In this document: piece after piece, positions 35,259 through 44,424 of the stretch
Layout of the letters: every line of letters starts with the position of its first letter
Numbering within the stretch: position 1 is the stretch's first letter
NCBI GenBank assembly: GCA_035301985.1
Contig: DATGTE010000030.1
Span: 57,581-121,580, forward strand
DNA from: DASUXY01 sp035301985
GTDB lineage: Bacteria; Bacillota; Bacilli; Bacillales; Amphibacillaceae
Direction of reading: 5' to 3'
DNA: 64,000 nt
Position numbers and translations under genes: made by a program
The notes under the pieces: model-generated
Databases searched by the model: none
Told to the model about the DNA's origin: nothing
What the model saw: the letters and a program-made list of their open reading frames with translations, nothing else

Positions 35259-35631
35259 AGAAATAGACGTAGGTCCTTTTGAGAAAGTTCCTTACTTGAT
35301 GTGCTTCGATACACAATTTGATGGATTTTTACAAGAATAAATCTAGTGGTAAGGACGACGAAGTTTTACAACAAAAAGAAAAGTTAGAGCTTAAAAATGT
35401 AAAAATTGAGTTTGTATCAAGATAAAAAGAGACGAGGGAAAAGTTCTTTTAAAATGAAAAAGCCACATGAAATCCAATTTAAAAAAGCTGGATTTCATGC
35501 GGTTCTGTTTTTGTGATTTAATCTATAGTCAATTCATTTTTAACTTATGTCCTGTCACTTTTAAATAGGGCATCTAGCTTGAAGCCATAGACTAGAATGT
35601 TCAGTTATCGAAATGGGGGAGCAATCCTTGA
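35259..35631 (+). other. Intergenic region with a 34-codon ORF of unknown status
   Basis: ATG 35321 to stop 35425 encodes a lysine-rich 34-residue peptide (M-D-F-Y-K-N-K ... V-K-I-E-F-V-S-R) without an SD. The preceding bases, 35262-35340, also read well in another frame, so this may be a gene remnant. No homology is recognised. The rest is the mbcS terminator and about 120 bases with no feature. Confidence 0.25.
35466..35513 (+). terminator. Terminator downstream of mbcS
   Basis: CATGAAATCCA (35466-35476) pairs perfectly with TGGATTTCATG (35489-35499); a T-rich tail follows. It is 200 bases after mbcS. Confidence 0.7.
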
Positions 35632-36348
35632 TTACTTCATCACTTCAAATTCTTTGTTGGGTTGTGTTACAGATTGTGTCGTACAAATGGATTCCCACTC
35701 GTACGCTGCTCCATTACGCATTGTAAGAATACGATCGGCTATAGCTCGTGCATCTTCACGGTCATGGGTTACAAATATCGATGTTGTGTTCGTTTTTTTG
35801 ATGATTTCTTTTAATTCATTTCTAATTTTAACTTGTAAGTCAGCATCTAAATTACTAAAGGGTTCATCCAATAAGAGAAGTGAAGGTTTGGGTGCGAGCG
35901 CACGTGCTAAAGCAATTCGTTGTTGCTGACCGCCACTGAGCTCATGCGGATAACGCTTTTTAAATGAAGACATATTAACAAGCTCAAGGACTTCATCGAC
36001 TCGTTCATTCTTTTCTTTTCGTCGATAGCCCTTTAGACCAAATTGAATATTTTCTTTCACAGTCATATGCGGGAACAAGGCATAATCTTGAAACACCATA
36101 CCGATCCCTCGTTTCTCCGGCAAAACAAAATGGTGGTCATCGTTGATGATTTGGCCGTTCATATAAATCGATCCGCTACACGGCACTTCTAAACCAGATA
36201 ATAAACGAAGAACTGTGCTTTTTCCACTGCCACTTTCTCCTAAAATCGCAATAATTTCTCCTTGTTGAATATCTAAGTTGAATTGATGAACAACCTTATC
36301 TTTTGAGTTTCCGTAACTAAAACTGAGATTTTTAATTTGTACAAACAT
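35632..36348 (-). CDS. Ferric iron ABC transporter ATP-binding protein (FbpC-like, short form)
   Basis: 238 residues with Walker A G-E-S-G-S-G-K-S-T, Q-loop V-F-Q-D-Y-A-L-F-P-H, signature L-S-G-G-Q-Q-Q-R, Walker B L-L-L-L-D-E-P-F and switch H (V-T-H-D). Classic FbpC/FutC proteins are about 350 residues with a C-terminal regulatory domain; here the protein ends about 30 residues after the nucleotide-binding domain, so that domain is missing. It begins one base after the permease stop. Powers the preceding permease and lipoprotein. Confidence 0.87.
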   Translation of the reverse strand: MFVQIKNLSFSYGNSKDKVVHQFNLDIQQGEIIAILGESGSGKSTVLRLLSGLEVPCSGSIYMNGQIINDDHHFVLPEKRGIGMVFQDYALFPHMTVKENIQFGLKGYRRKEKNERVDEVLELVNMSSFKKRYPHELSGGQQQRIALARALAPKPSLLLLDEPFSNLDADLQVKIRNELKEIIKKTNTTSIFVTHDREDARAIADRILTMRNGAAYEWESICTTQSVTQPNKEFEVMK

Positions 36349-36349
36349 G

Positions 36350-37993
36350 TTATTTCGGCTCCTTTTCTAACACATGATGGAAAAGATAAATAGCTATCGC
36401 ACTAATAACGATGATGATAATCGAAGCCAATGCTGCTTCATGTATTTGTTCATCACTCGCATATTGGAAGGCCTTTGTAGACAATGTATCAAAATTAAAC
36501 GGTCTCAAAATAAGTGTCAATGGTAATTCTTTCATGATTTCAATAAAAGATAATATGAAACCACTTAAAATCGCACCTTTAATCAAATGAATATCAACTT
36601 TAAAAAATGTTTTTGTCATTCCCATACCAAGCATCCGAGAAGCTTCGGTATACGTATTACCGATTTTGTCAAAACCCGACTCAATTGCATTAAACCCGAC
36701 GGCTAAAAATCGAATCACATAAGCTGAGATGAGCATGAATAAACTAGTACTTAAAAACAAAGAAACATCTAAACCCATCGCCTCATATAAATTAAACAAT
36801 AGATTGTCGAGTTGTATGAAAACAGTAATAATACCTACAGCAATGACAGCACCGGGAATCGAATAGCCTAGAATTGTCACTCGCGCCGATAACTTAGAAA
36901 TCAAGCTTTGGTGAATTCTAGAAAAGTTAGCGATGATGATAGCGAATATAATAATGATGATTGAGCCTGACAAGGCAACGATCAATGAATTGACGATTAA
37001 TGAGATAAATTGTGGATCAGCAATTTTCTTATACGTTAAGAACGTCCAGTCAACCAATTGGATGAACGGAATTAAAAAGCCGAGCCCGAAAATGAATAAA
37101 CTATATCCAAAGGCTGCCCATCCTTTCCAACCTGTTAACTTAATCGGAGTCAACGGACGAACTTTAGAAGTTGTGTGACTGTATCTTTTTCGCCCACGTA
37201 GTAATTTTTCCACAATTAAAATGGAGAAAACGATAAACATGAGAGTTGCCGACAATTTAATGGCCGCCTGTAAATCCCCCATGCCAAACCACGTTTGAAA
37301 AATAGCTGTACTAAAAGTCGGAACCCCGAAGTATTGAACAACTCCGTAATCATTTAACACTTCTAAAGAAACAAGACTGACACCACCTATAATCGCACCG
37401 CGTGAGATGGGAAGAACAATTCGGAAAAAGATTTCCAGTGCGTTTCGCCCTAGGAGTCGTGCATTCTCAATTAAAGATGATGACTGACTTGATAAAAATG
37501 CGCGTGTAATCATATAGACGTATGGAAATAAGAATAATGTAAAAATGAAAATAGCCCCTGGTAAATTCATAATATCAAAATGGTCTTGATTCACTTGTAT
37601 ATTAAAGCGGTTTCGTAAAGTTGTTTGAACTACACCTGTGTAATTTAAAATCCCATTGTACGTATATGCTGCGATATATGGTGGGATGGCTAACGGTAAA
37701 ATGAGTCCCCAACTAAAAAAACGTTTAAACGGAAAGTCGTAAGCCGCAACAAGCCATGCGAGACTCGTACCTATTAAAATCGTAAGAATAGCTGTACAGG
37801 CGATAATAATTCCTGTGTTTTTTAGTAGTTGCGGTAAGATATATTGTTTAATGTGATCCCAATTGGCAGTTTCTTGGGTAAAAAAGTTTATAATGATGGA
37901 TAGATTCGGTAGCAATACGAATAAGACGATGATAAAACTAAACACCGTCCATAAATTCAAGTAGCTTGGTAATTTCCGATACAGCTTCAACAA
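36350..37993 (-). CDS. Ferric iron ABC transporter permease (FbpB-like, fused double permease)
   Basis: 547 residues with 12 predicted membrane segments as two tandem permease halves. Each half carries an EAA-type loop for the ATPase: E-N-A-R-L-L-G-R (~180) and E-A-S-R-M-L-G-M-G (~450). This duplicated form is typical of FbpB/SfuB iron permeases. It lies between the binding-protein gene and the ATPase gene; a hairpin in the 186-base gap upstream may lower its expression relative to the binding protein. Confidence 0.88.
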   Translation of the reverse strand: MLKLYRKLPSYLNLWTVFSFIIVLFVLLPNLSIIINFFTQETANWDHIKQYILPQLLKNTGIIIACTAILTILIGTSLAWLVAAYDFPFKRFFSWGLILPLAIPPYIAAYTYNGILNYTGVVQTTLRNRFNIQVNQDHFDIMNLPGAIFIFTLFLFPYVYMITRAFLSSQSSSLIENARLLGRNALEIFFRIVLPISRGAIIGGVSLVSLEVLNDYGVVQYFGVPTFSTAIFQTWFGMGDLQAAIKLSATLMFIVFSILIVEKLLRGRKRYSHTTSKVRPLTPIKLTGWKGWAAFGYSLFIFGLGFLIPFIQLVDWTFLTYKKIADPQFISLIVNSLIVALSGSIIIIIFAIIIANFSRIHQSLISKLSARVTILGYSIPGAVIAVGIITVFIQLDNLLFNLYEAMGLDVSLFLSTSLFMLISAYVIRFLAVGFNAIESGFDKIGNTYTEASRMLGMGMTKTFFKVDIHLIKGAILSGFILSFIEIMKELPLTLILRPFNFDTLSTKAFQYASDEQIHEAALASIIIIVISAIAIYLFHHVLEKEPK

Positions 37994-38104
37994 TGCACAC
38001 TTCCCTTGATCCTAGATGTTTCATCCTCTTCATTATATCATTCGACATTTAACAGAATGAATAACCTCTCTTTACTGTAATGATAACAGCTATCAGTCTT
38101 TATG

Positions 38105-38144
38105 TATATAAAAATGTTGTATCTTCTATGAAGATACAACATTT
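38105..38144 (-). terminator. Hairpin between iron-binding protein and permease genes
   Basis: A perfect 15-base inverted repeat (38112-38126 with 38130-38144, three-base loop) followed on the minus strand by TTATATA after a T run. Probably a partial terminator or mRNA stabiliser that keeps binding-protein mRNA in excess. Confidence 0.7.
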
Positions 38145-38179
38145 ATGAAAGGTTTCGGAAACTTTGTAACGGGGGTCAG

Positions 38180-39238
38180 TTATTTCCAACCTATTTTATT
38201 CATAATTTTTACGGCTTCATCATTCTTTTCACCGAGAATCGTTAAGTTAAGGTCTTGCTCTTTAAATTCGCCCCATGATTGCAGTAATTCTGAAGGTTCA
38301 ACGTCAGGATGAACTGGATATTCAAAGTTCGATGCAGAAAATTCTTTTTGCGCTTTTTCAGTTGTTAGAAATTCCATAAACTTAATGGCATTTTCTTTAT
38401 TTTTACTGCTTGCAGTTAAACCGATGCCACTGATATTGACGTGTGTACCTGTTGTTTCCTGATTAGGAAAGATCACACCCAGTTCTTCAGCTGCTTTAAC
38501 AATTTCTGAATCCTCCGAATTGAGCATTCTTCCCATATAATAGGAGTTCATCACAGCTAGATCACCATCCCCCGCAGCAACAGCGATCGCTTGGTCGGTG
38601 TCGCCGCCTTTCGGATCACGTGCCATATTTTGGACAATACCTTTTGCCCATTCTGTAGCTTTTTCTTCTCCGTCTAATGCAATCATGGAAGCGAGTAACG
38701 ATTGATTATAAATGTTTTCTGATGAACGAATCAAAACTTTATCTTTAAATTGATCATCTGTTAAATCTTCATATGTTTGAATATCGTCTGGGTCGACTCG
38801 GTCTTTATGATAAGCAATAATCCGAGCCCGTTTAGTTAAGCCAAACCACGTATTGTCTTCGTCTCGATATTTTTCTGGAATATTTTCATTCAGCACGTCG
38901 CTATCGACTTCTTGTAATAAATCTTTTGTTTTAGCACGGTGGAGGCGTCCAGCGTCCGCTGTAATAAACAAGTCCGCTTCCGATGCTTTTCCTTCTCGCT
39001 CAAGACGGGCAATTAATTCATCATCTTTCCCTTTAATAACATTGACCTTTATGCCTGTTTCTTCTGTAAACATGTCATATAAGTCTTGGTCGGTATCATA
39101 GTGGCGACCCGTATACAAATTGATTTCATCTTGTTCATCTGTCGTTTCTGTTGCTTCATTTTCTCCATTTGAGCAAGCGACTAAGACGGTGAGGAGTAGT
39201 AGAGAGCTGATGACAATGACTGAGTATTTTTTCTTCAT
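38180..39238 (-). CDS. Ferric iron ABC transporter substrate-binding lipoprotein (FbpA-like)
   Basis: 352 residues. A type II signal peptide with lipobox L-V-A-C anchors it to the outer face of the membrane. The mature part is a family-1 Fe3+ binding protein: I-N-L-Y-T-G-R-H-Y-D-T-D and, later, the tyrosine pair in M-N-S-Y-Y-M-G-R (~225) that coordinates iron. AAAGGA favours ATG 39238 over 39265. Tandem Fur boxes lie 40-75 bases upstream, so the operon is predicted to be iron-repressed. Confidence 0.9.
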   Translation of the reverse strand: MKKKYSVIVISSLLLLTVLVACSNGENEATETTDEQDEINLYTGRHYDTDQDLYDMFTEETGIKVNVIKGKDDELIARLEREGKASEADLFITADAGRLHRAKTKDLLQEVDSDVLNENIPEKYRDEDNTWFGLTKRARIIAYHKDRVDPDDIQTYEDLTDDQFKDKVLIRSSENIYNQSLLASMIALDGEEKATEWAKGIVQNMARDPKGGDTDQAIAVAAGDGDLAVMNSYYMGRMLNSEDSEIVKAAEELGVIFPNQETTGTHVNISGIGLTASSKNKENAIKFMEFLTTEKAQKEFSASNFEYPVHPDVEPSELLQSWGEFKEQDLNLTILGEKNDEAVKIMNKIGWK

Positions 39239-39278
39239 TCGGCATGTTCCTTTCTGTAATAGCATGCTACCAATATAT

Positions 39279-39314
39279 TGATAATCGTTCTCAACTCAAT
39301 GATACTGATTATTT
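39279..39314 (-). promoter_or_regulatory. Tandem Fur boxes of the ferric iron transport operon
   Basis: TGATAATCGTTCTCA (39279-39293) matches 12 of 14 defined positions of TGATAATNATTATCA; TGATACTGATTATTT (39300-39314) matches 11 of 14, starting 21 bases later. They precede the binding-protein gene. Confidence 0.7.
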
Positions 39315-39475
39315 TACAGTAAACCATTTTATGAGTCAACAAAACATAAGTAGATTCAAAACGAATGGTCTTATTCAAAATCATCTCGATTACAAAACTT
39401 GCTCATATAATAGGAAAGGATAAAAAATGACTGTATCGATCTTCACATTAAAAATAAAAAATTTGAGTAAATCAC

Positions 39476-39546
39476 TTGAAAGTCAAAGATGGTCAGAGTA
39501 TAATATAGTCAGAAGGTCAAAGATAGTCAAAGTCAAAGGTCAAAAG
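39476..39546 (+). promoter_or_regulatory. clpE promoter with multiple CtsR operators
   Basis: TTGAAA (39476-39481) and TATAAT (39499-39504), 17-base spacer. CtsR heptad repeats flank and overlap it: AGTCAAAGATGGTCAGA (39481-39497, one mismatch), GGTCAAAGATAGTCAAA (39515-39531, perfect) and further half-sites AGTCAAA/GGTCAAA to 39546. Predicts heat-shock control by CtsR, which is not encoded in this window. Confidence 0.88.
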
Positions 39547-39605
39547 TTAAATGTAAAGATAATGATGAAATAGACAAATAAACAATTAAAAGGAGGAAAT
39601 TATAC

Positions 39606-41747
39606 ATGAAATGTCAACAATGTGGTGTGAATAAAGCAACTGTTAATCTTTCGATGCAATTAAATCATGAGAAGAAGCAAGTACAATTGTGCAACTCATG
39701 CTTTCAAGAGATTCAAGGTAAAATGATGAATTCGAATGACTTTTTCTCAAATCCGTTCTTTAGTGGAAGTGCGGACCATTCATTCGGTAATTTCTTTCAA
39801 GGGAACGGAAACAGTGGTCAAACAGGAACAAAAACGAAACAGCGAGCAAACCAAGGTAATGGCTTACTCGATCAATTAGGAAATAACTTAACACATGATG
39901 CTCGAGCGGGACAAATTGATCCAGTCATCGGTCGTGACAATGAAGTGAAACGGGTTATTGAAACACTCAACCGAAGAAATAAAAATAATCCTGTTTTAAT
40001 CGGAGAACCTGGTGTTGGTAAAACGGCGATTGCTGAAGGACTCGCATTGAAAATTACAGAAGGAAATGTCCCGACAAAACTAATGAACAAAGAAGTATAT
40101 TTGCTCGATGTTGCTTCATTAGTGGCTAATACAGGTGTTCGCGGACAGTTTGAAGAACGTATGAAGCAATTGATTCAAGAATTACAAAGTCGTGACGATG
40201 TCATCTTGTTTATTGATGAAATTCACTTGATTGTTGGAGCAGGTACTGCCGAAAGCTCCCAGATGGACGCGGGAAATATTTTGAAACCAGCACTAGCCCG
40301 TGGTGAAATCCAACTAATCGGAGCAACGACTTTGAGTGAATACCGTCAAATTGAGAAAGATGCAGCACTTGAACGTAGATTGCAACCGATTATCGTCGAT
40401 GAACCGACAACAGAAGAAGCGGTGCAAATTTTACATGGTATTAAAGACCGTTATGAAAAATTCCATGAAGTGAAATATTCAGATGAAGTGATTGAAGCTT
40501 TCGTCACATTGTCCGCACGCTACATCCAGGATCGATTTTTGCCGGATAAAGCGATTGATTTGATGGATGAAGTTGGTTCACGTTTAAACTTAGCCAATTC
40601 CGAAAAAGATTCAAACTCTATTCAACAGCGTCTTGACGACATTGTGAAAGAAAAAATGGCTGCGGCAGAAAAAGAAGATTATGAACGAGCAGCGAACTTG
40701 CGCTATCAAGAAATTCAATTACAAAAACAGCTTGATAAAGCAAAAGGAAAAGAACAAGATATTCATGTCGACATTTCCGATATCCAATTACTTGTCGAAG
40801 AAAAAACAGGTATTCCTGTAACGAAATTACAGACGGATGAACAAGAAAAAATGAAAAACCTCGGAAAAAATCTTGCGGAAAAAGTAATTGGTCAAGAAGA
40901 AGCGGTTGATAAAGTAGCTAAAGCGATTCGCCGTAGCCGAGCAGGATTGAAATCAAAAGAACGTCCAATTGGTTCATTCCTATTTGTTGGACCAACAGGC
41001 GTAGGAAAAACAGAACTAACAAAGGTACTTGCCGAAGAGTTATTTGGTTCACGTGATTCTATGATCCGTCTTGATATGAGTGAATATATGGAAAAACACT
41101 CCGTTTCTAAATTGATCGGTTCACCACCAGGATATGTGGGTCATGAAGAAGCAGGACAATTGACAGAACAAGTACGTCGTAACCCATATTCCATCATATT
41201 GCTCGATGAGATTGAAAAGGCACATCCAGATGTACAAAATATGTTCTTGCAAATTATGGAAGATGGCCATTTAACAGATTCACAAGGCCGTACCGTTAAC
41301 TTTAAAGAAACAGTCATGATTATGACAAGTAACGCCGGTACAGGAGAAAAACAAATTAATGTCGGTTTCAATAAGCCGGTTCACGATTCGGTCAGTACGT
41401 TAGAAAACTTAAGTGCATATTTCAAACCAGAATTTTTAAACCGATTCGACGCAATTATTACGTTCAATGAACTTTCTAAGGAAAACTTACTTGAAATTGT
41501 CGACCTTATGCTTGTTGACCTTCAAGATACAATTGAAGAAAACGATATGAACATTACAATTACAGATGAGGCGAAACGAGAGCTCGTTCGACTCGGTTAT
41601 GACCCACGATTCGGAGCTAGACCATTGCGACGCGTCATTCAAGATAAAATTGAAGATCAATTGACAGATTTAATTTTAGAGGAAGGCCAGATTGATGCTG
41701 TCCACGTCATTGTCGAGGATCAAGAGATCGTTGTTAAAAAAGCATAA
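39606..41747 (+). CDS. clpE: ATP-dependent Clp protease ATPase subunit ClpE
   Basis: 713-residue AAA+ unfoldase that feeds ClpP. The N-terminal zinc finger (C3, C6, C29, C32) distinguishes ClpE from ClpC. First AAA domain with G-E-P-G-V-G-K-T (~137); a UVR-like coiled segment (E-K-E-D-Y-E-R-A-A-N-L-R, ~355); second AAA domain with G-P-T-G-V-G-K-T (~462) and G-S-P-P-G-Y-V-G; D2 C-terminal domain with R-F-G-A-R-P-L-R-R. The spacer after the zinc finger is rich in F, N, S and G. CtsR sites overlie its promoter, and a terminator follows. Confidence 0.95.
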   Translation: MKCQQCGVNKATVNLSMQLNHEKKQVQLCNSCFQEIQGKMMNSNDFFSNPFFSGSADHSFGNFFQGNGNSGQTGTKTKQRANQGNGLLDQLGNNLTHDARAGQIDPVIGRDNEVKRVIETLNRRNKNNPVLIGEPGVGKTAIAEGLALKITEGNVPTKLMNKEVYLLDVASLVANTGVRGQFEERMKQLIQELQSRDDVILFIDEIHLIVGAGTAESSQMDAGNILKPALARGEIQLIGATTLSEYRQIEKDAALERRLQPIIVDEPTTEEAVQILHGIKDRYEKFHEVKYSDEVIEAFVTLSARYIQDRFLPDKAIDLMDEVGSRLNLANSEKDSNSIQQRLDDIVKEKMAAAEKEDYERAANLRYQEIQLQKQLDKAKGKEQDIHVDISDIQLLVEEKTGIPVTKLQTDEQEKMKNLGKNLAEKVIGQEEAVDKVAKAIRRSRAGLKSKERPIGSFLFVGPTGVGKTELTKVLAEELFGSRDSMIRLDMSEYMEKHSVSKLIGSPPGYVGHEEAGQLTEQVRRNPYSIILLDEIEKAHPDVQNMFLQIMEDGHLTDSQGRTVNFKETVMIMTSNAGTGEKQINVGFNKPVHDSVSTLENLSAYFKPEFLNRFDAIITFNELSKENLLEIVDLMLVDLQDTIEENDMNITITDEAKRELVRLGYDPRFGARPLRRVIQDKIEDQLTDLILEEGQIDAVHVIVEDQEIVVKKA

Positions 41748-41767
41748 CCATTGTTCATTAGGTAAGA

Positions 41768-41798
41768 AAAACCGCTGACATCACTCAGCGGTTTTTTT
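41768..41798 (+). terminator. Terminator after clpE
   Basis: AAAACCGCTGA (41768-41778) pairs with TCAGCGGTTTT (41785-41795), ending in seven T. Confidence 0.9.
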
Positions 41799-41900
41799 AT
41801 GGTTGATGACGATTTTTCATGTCATAAAAACGCTTTGTCCTTCACATAATAAATTCAATTCGTGAAAAACTACTCGTATAGTCAGAAGAGGAGGTTTTGC

Positions 41901-42791
41901 ATGAAGTTTTTCAGATGGTCGGTCCTATGTTTTGTAACTTTTTCCGTACTTATTTTCCCTCAACAATTAACGTACAGTAAAGCAATTCAAGACATGAAAG
42001 TTCATTTTATTGATGTCGGTCAAGGGGATAGTATACTCATTCAAACCCCCAATGATAAACATATATTAATTGATGGCGGTCCTCCCGAATCAGGAAAGCG
42101 AGTCGTTCGTTATTTGAAAAAATTAGACGTAAATACAATCGATTTGATGATTGCTACCCACCCAGATATGGATCATATTGGCGGGCTTCCAGAGGTGATG
42201 AAACATATACCGACGAAAGAAATATTAGATTCAGGAAAAACACATACGACAAAGACATATGGACGCTATGTAAGGGAAATTCATAGGCAACATATTCCGG
42301 TAACAATTGCCCAGGAAAATAAACAGGTTCATTTAGACCCTTTGCTTCATATTCGAATTTTAAATACATACGGTAAAACGAAAAATAATAATCAATCATC
42401 GATTGTTTTAACCATTAACTATGACGAAGTAAATTTTTTATTGATGAGTGATATTGAATATAAACAGGAAAAAGATCTCCTGTCAACTTATGATTTACGA
42501 GCAAATATAATAAAAATCGCTCATCATGGGTCAAAAACGAGTAGTTCAAAACAATTTCTTCAGCAAGTGAACCCAAATATAGCGATTTTAACGTATAGTA
42601 AACAAAATGATTTCGGTCACCCAGTAAAACGTGTCATAAAAAATTTAGACGATATTCAAGCCCAAATTTATTCAACCGCTGTTTTTGGAGATGTTGTGAT
42701 TTGGACAGAAGGGAAACATTATTATATTTTTCCAACGAAAAGCCCGATGAATGGTTTGATTGAGGAGGGACGTTCACAAATCAGTCAGTAA
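41901..42791 (+). CDS. Secreted ComEC/Rec2-type metallo-beta-lactamase-fold protein
   Basis: 296 residues. A signal peptide (~1-27) is followed by an MBL fold like the C-terminal domain of ComEC: F-I-D-V-G-Q-G-D-S-I-L-I (~40), D-G-G (~60), the metal motif T-H-P-D-M-D-H-I-G-G (~88), and A-H-H-G-S (~208). Stand-alone secreted relatives are thought to be nucleases or phosphodiesterases; activity here is unproven. GAGGAGG sets ATG 41901. Monocistronic between clpE and a convergent ABC gene. Confidence 0.83.
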   Translation: MKFFRWSVLCFVTFSVLIFPQQLTYSKAIQDMKVHFIDVGQGDSILIQTPNDKHILIDGGPPESGKRVVRYLKKLDVNTIDLMIATHPDMDHIGGLPEVMKHIPTKEILDSGKTHTTKTYGRYVREIHRQHIPVTIAQENKQVHLDPLLHIRILNTYGKTKNNNQSSIVLTINYDEVNFLLMSDIEYKQEKDLLSTYDLRANIIKIAHHGSKTSSSKQFLQQVNPNIAILTYSKQNDFGHPVKRVIKNLDDIQAQIYSTAVFGDVVIWTEGKHYYIFPTKSPMNGLIEEGRSQISQ

Positions 42792-42878
42792 AATTTCGAC
42801 TAGATGGATTATTACGAAGCATGTGATCAAGGATGTTACATTTTATGCATTGTCTAGTGTTCATCATATAAACGCCAA

Positions 42879-42914
42879 ACATTATATAGTAGAGAAAACC
42901 CTACTATATAATGT
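42879..42914. terminator. Long perfect inverted repeat between convergent genes
   Basis: ACATTATATAGTAG (42879-42892) and CTACTATATAATGT (42901-42914) pair over 14 bases with an 8-base loop. It lies 25 bases past the stop of the minus-strand ABC gene and 88 bases past the MBL gene. T tracts after it are weak on both strands, so terminator is the likeliest but not certain role. Confidence 0.5.
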
Positions 42915-42938
42915 ATCTATATTCATAAAAATGAAGGA

Positions 42939-43859
42939 TTATGAGGTCGGAATAACAGCCTTTGTAAATAAATCTTCTAAAGAAGTTTCCACGATTGTGA
43001 AATGGGTTAATGACCAATTTTCATTTACGGCCGCTTCTAAAATTTCTACGCGAGCGAGAGAAGTATTTGTAGTCATAACATGCAGCACATTATTCTTGAT
43101 GTAAGTCGTTTCAACAGAAGGGAGTTGGTTAATTTTTATTTGATATACTTCTAAATCATTATGAAATTCGAGTTTGATGCTTGATGTTATTTGATACTTT
43201 CCGCTCAACCTCTCTAACGGTCCAGATTCAATGACGCGTCCTTTGTCCAACAATAATAGTTCATCACTAATCTCTGTTACATCTGTTAATGAGTGTGTAG
43301 AATAGAGGATCGTCATTTCTTTTTTAAGGTCATTTATGAAGGAAAGCACATCTTTTTTTCCCAGCGGATCTAAGGAAGCGACGGGTTCGTCAAGCAGTAG
43401 TAATTTGGGGTGGTGAATGATCGCTTGGGCGATTCCGAGGCGTTGTTTCATTCCATTCGAGTAAGTGCTGATTTTTTTATCTTTCACGTCATAGATTCCG
43501 GCTTTGTCAAGCAATTGCTCGGCGATATCTTGTGCTTTATTTTTTGGCATCAATGTCAATTCACCACTGTACGTGAGGAATTCTTTTCCGGTCATCCAAG
43601 AGTAAAAGACTGGATACTGGGGTAAATAACCAATCAATGAACGAAAATGATTGCCGCTTGCTGATTGATTTTGAAATTGTATCGTTCCTGTAGTTGGTCT
43701 TAATAAACCTGCCAACATACGCAAAACCGTCGTTTTACCCGAACCATTTGGACCGATGAGGGCTATCGTTTTTCCATGTTCACACTGAAAACTCACGTGT
43801 TTTACAACTGGTTCTTCATCAAATGTTTTGGAAAGGTTTTTAACAGTCAATAGAGGCAT
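42939..43859 (-). CDS. ABC transporter ATP-binding protein (orphan)
   Basis: 306 residues: Walker A G-P-N-G-S-G-K-T-T, signature Y-S-N-G-M-K-Q-R-L, Walker B L-L-L-L-D-E-P, H-switch S-T-H-S, then an ~80-residue C-terminal extension ending E-D-L-F-T-K-A. This resembles CcmA/NatA-type exporters and the NosF-like group. No permease gene lies next to it: the upstream neighbours are SMR exporters after a 250-base gap. Substrate unknown. GGAG precedes ATG 43859. Confidence 0.82.
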   Translation of the reverse strand: MPLLTVKNLSKTFDEEPVVKHVSFQCEHGKTIALIGPNGSGKTTVLRMLAGLLRPTTGTIQFQNQSASGNHFRSLIGYLPQYPVFYSWMTGKEFLTYSGELTLMPKNKAQDIAEQLLDKAGIYDVKDKKISTYSNGMKQRLGIAQAIIHHPKLLLLDEPVASLDPLGKKDVLSFINDLKKEMTILYSTHSLTDVTEISDELLLLDKGRVIESGPLERLSGKYQITSSIKLEFHNDLEVYQIKINQLPSVETTYIKNNVLHVMTTNTSLARVEILEAAVNENWSLTHFTIVETSLEDLFTKAVIPTS

Positions 43860-44108
43860 CTTCGTTTGTCTCCTTCCGAAAATTACGTATTATACAGTAC
43901 CCTAAATGTTGATGTTTATAACCATTTTTCTTGGGTCTTTTTCCCTAGATGGTGGCGTTGTCGTAGTAACAACGATGAAGGCCTACGTTATAAATGGATC
44001 ATCAACTATAGAATCTGTTCATCTGTAAATGAACGATAAGATAAAGGTGTACTTATTCATACGAATGATGCAGTAAAAAGGTTCTATTTTTTTAACAAAA
44101 GATTGCCT

Positions 44109-44423
44109 TTACTCCAAAAGTTTCAGTCCGACTGCACCGGCAATGATACAACATAAGAAGACAATTCTTTTCCAGTTGGCTGATTCATTAAAAAACAAAA
44201 TGCCCATCAGCACTGCACCAGCAGCTCCTAACCCTGTCCAGACGGCATATGCTGTTCCTAATGAAATGCCTCGCATCGCTAAAGAGAGAAATATGAAACC
44301 GAAGCTAAACGTGACTACGATTAACAAAAGTCTTTGTATCGTTCGCTTTTGCAAATAAAGATTAATACTCATCATCCCCAAAATTTCACCAAGACTAGCG
44401 ATGACTAAATAAATCCAAGCCAA
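44109..44423 (-). CDS. SMR-family small multidrug exporter, subunit 2
   Basis: 104 residues, four membrane helices. M-A-W-I-Y-L-V-I-A-S-L-G-E-I-L-G-M opens helix 1 with the conserved membrane glutamate (E11). The start is TTG 44423 behind AAGGAGG; this trims an upstream extension that is merely the end of the partner gene. It lies one base after that gene, and the pair resembles heterodimeric SMR pumps such as YkkCD, YvdRS or EbrAB. The A-Y-A-V-W-T-G-L-G-A segment is typical. Substrate (quaternary cations or guanidinium) not determinable. Confidence 0.85.
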   Translation of the reverse strand: MAWIYLVIASLGEILGMMSINLYLQKRTIQRLLLIVVTFSFGFIFLSLAMRGISLGTAYAVWTGLGAAGAVLMGILFFNESANWKRIVFLCCIIAGAVGLKLLE

Positions 44424-44424
44424 G

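Noticed and set aside
42879..42914. BlaI/MecI-type operator
   Set aside because: The arms do not contain the TACA-TGTA core of those operators, and the repeat is located downstream, not upstream, of genes.
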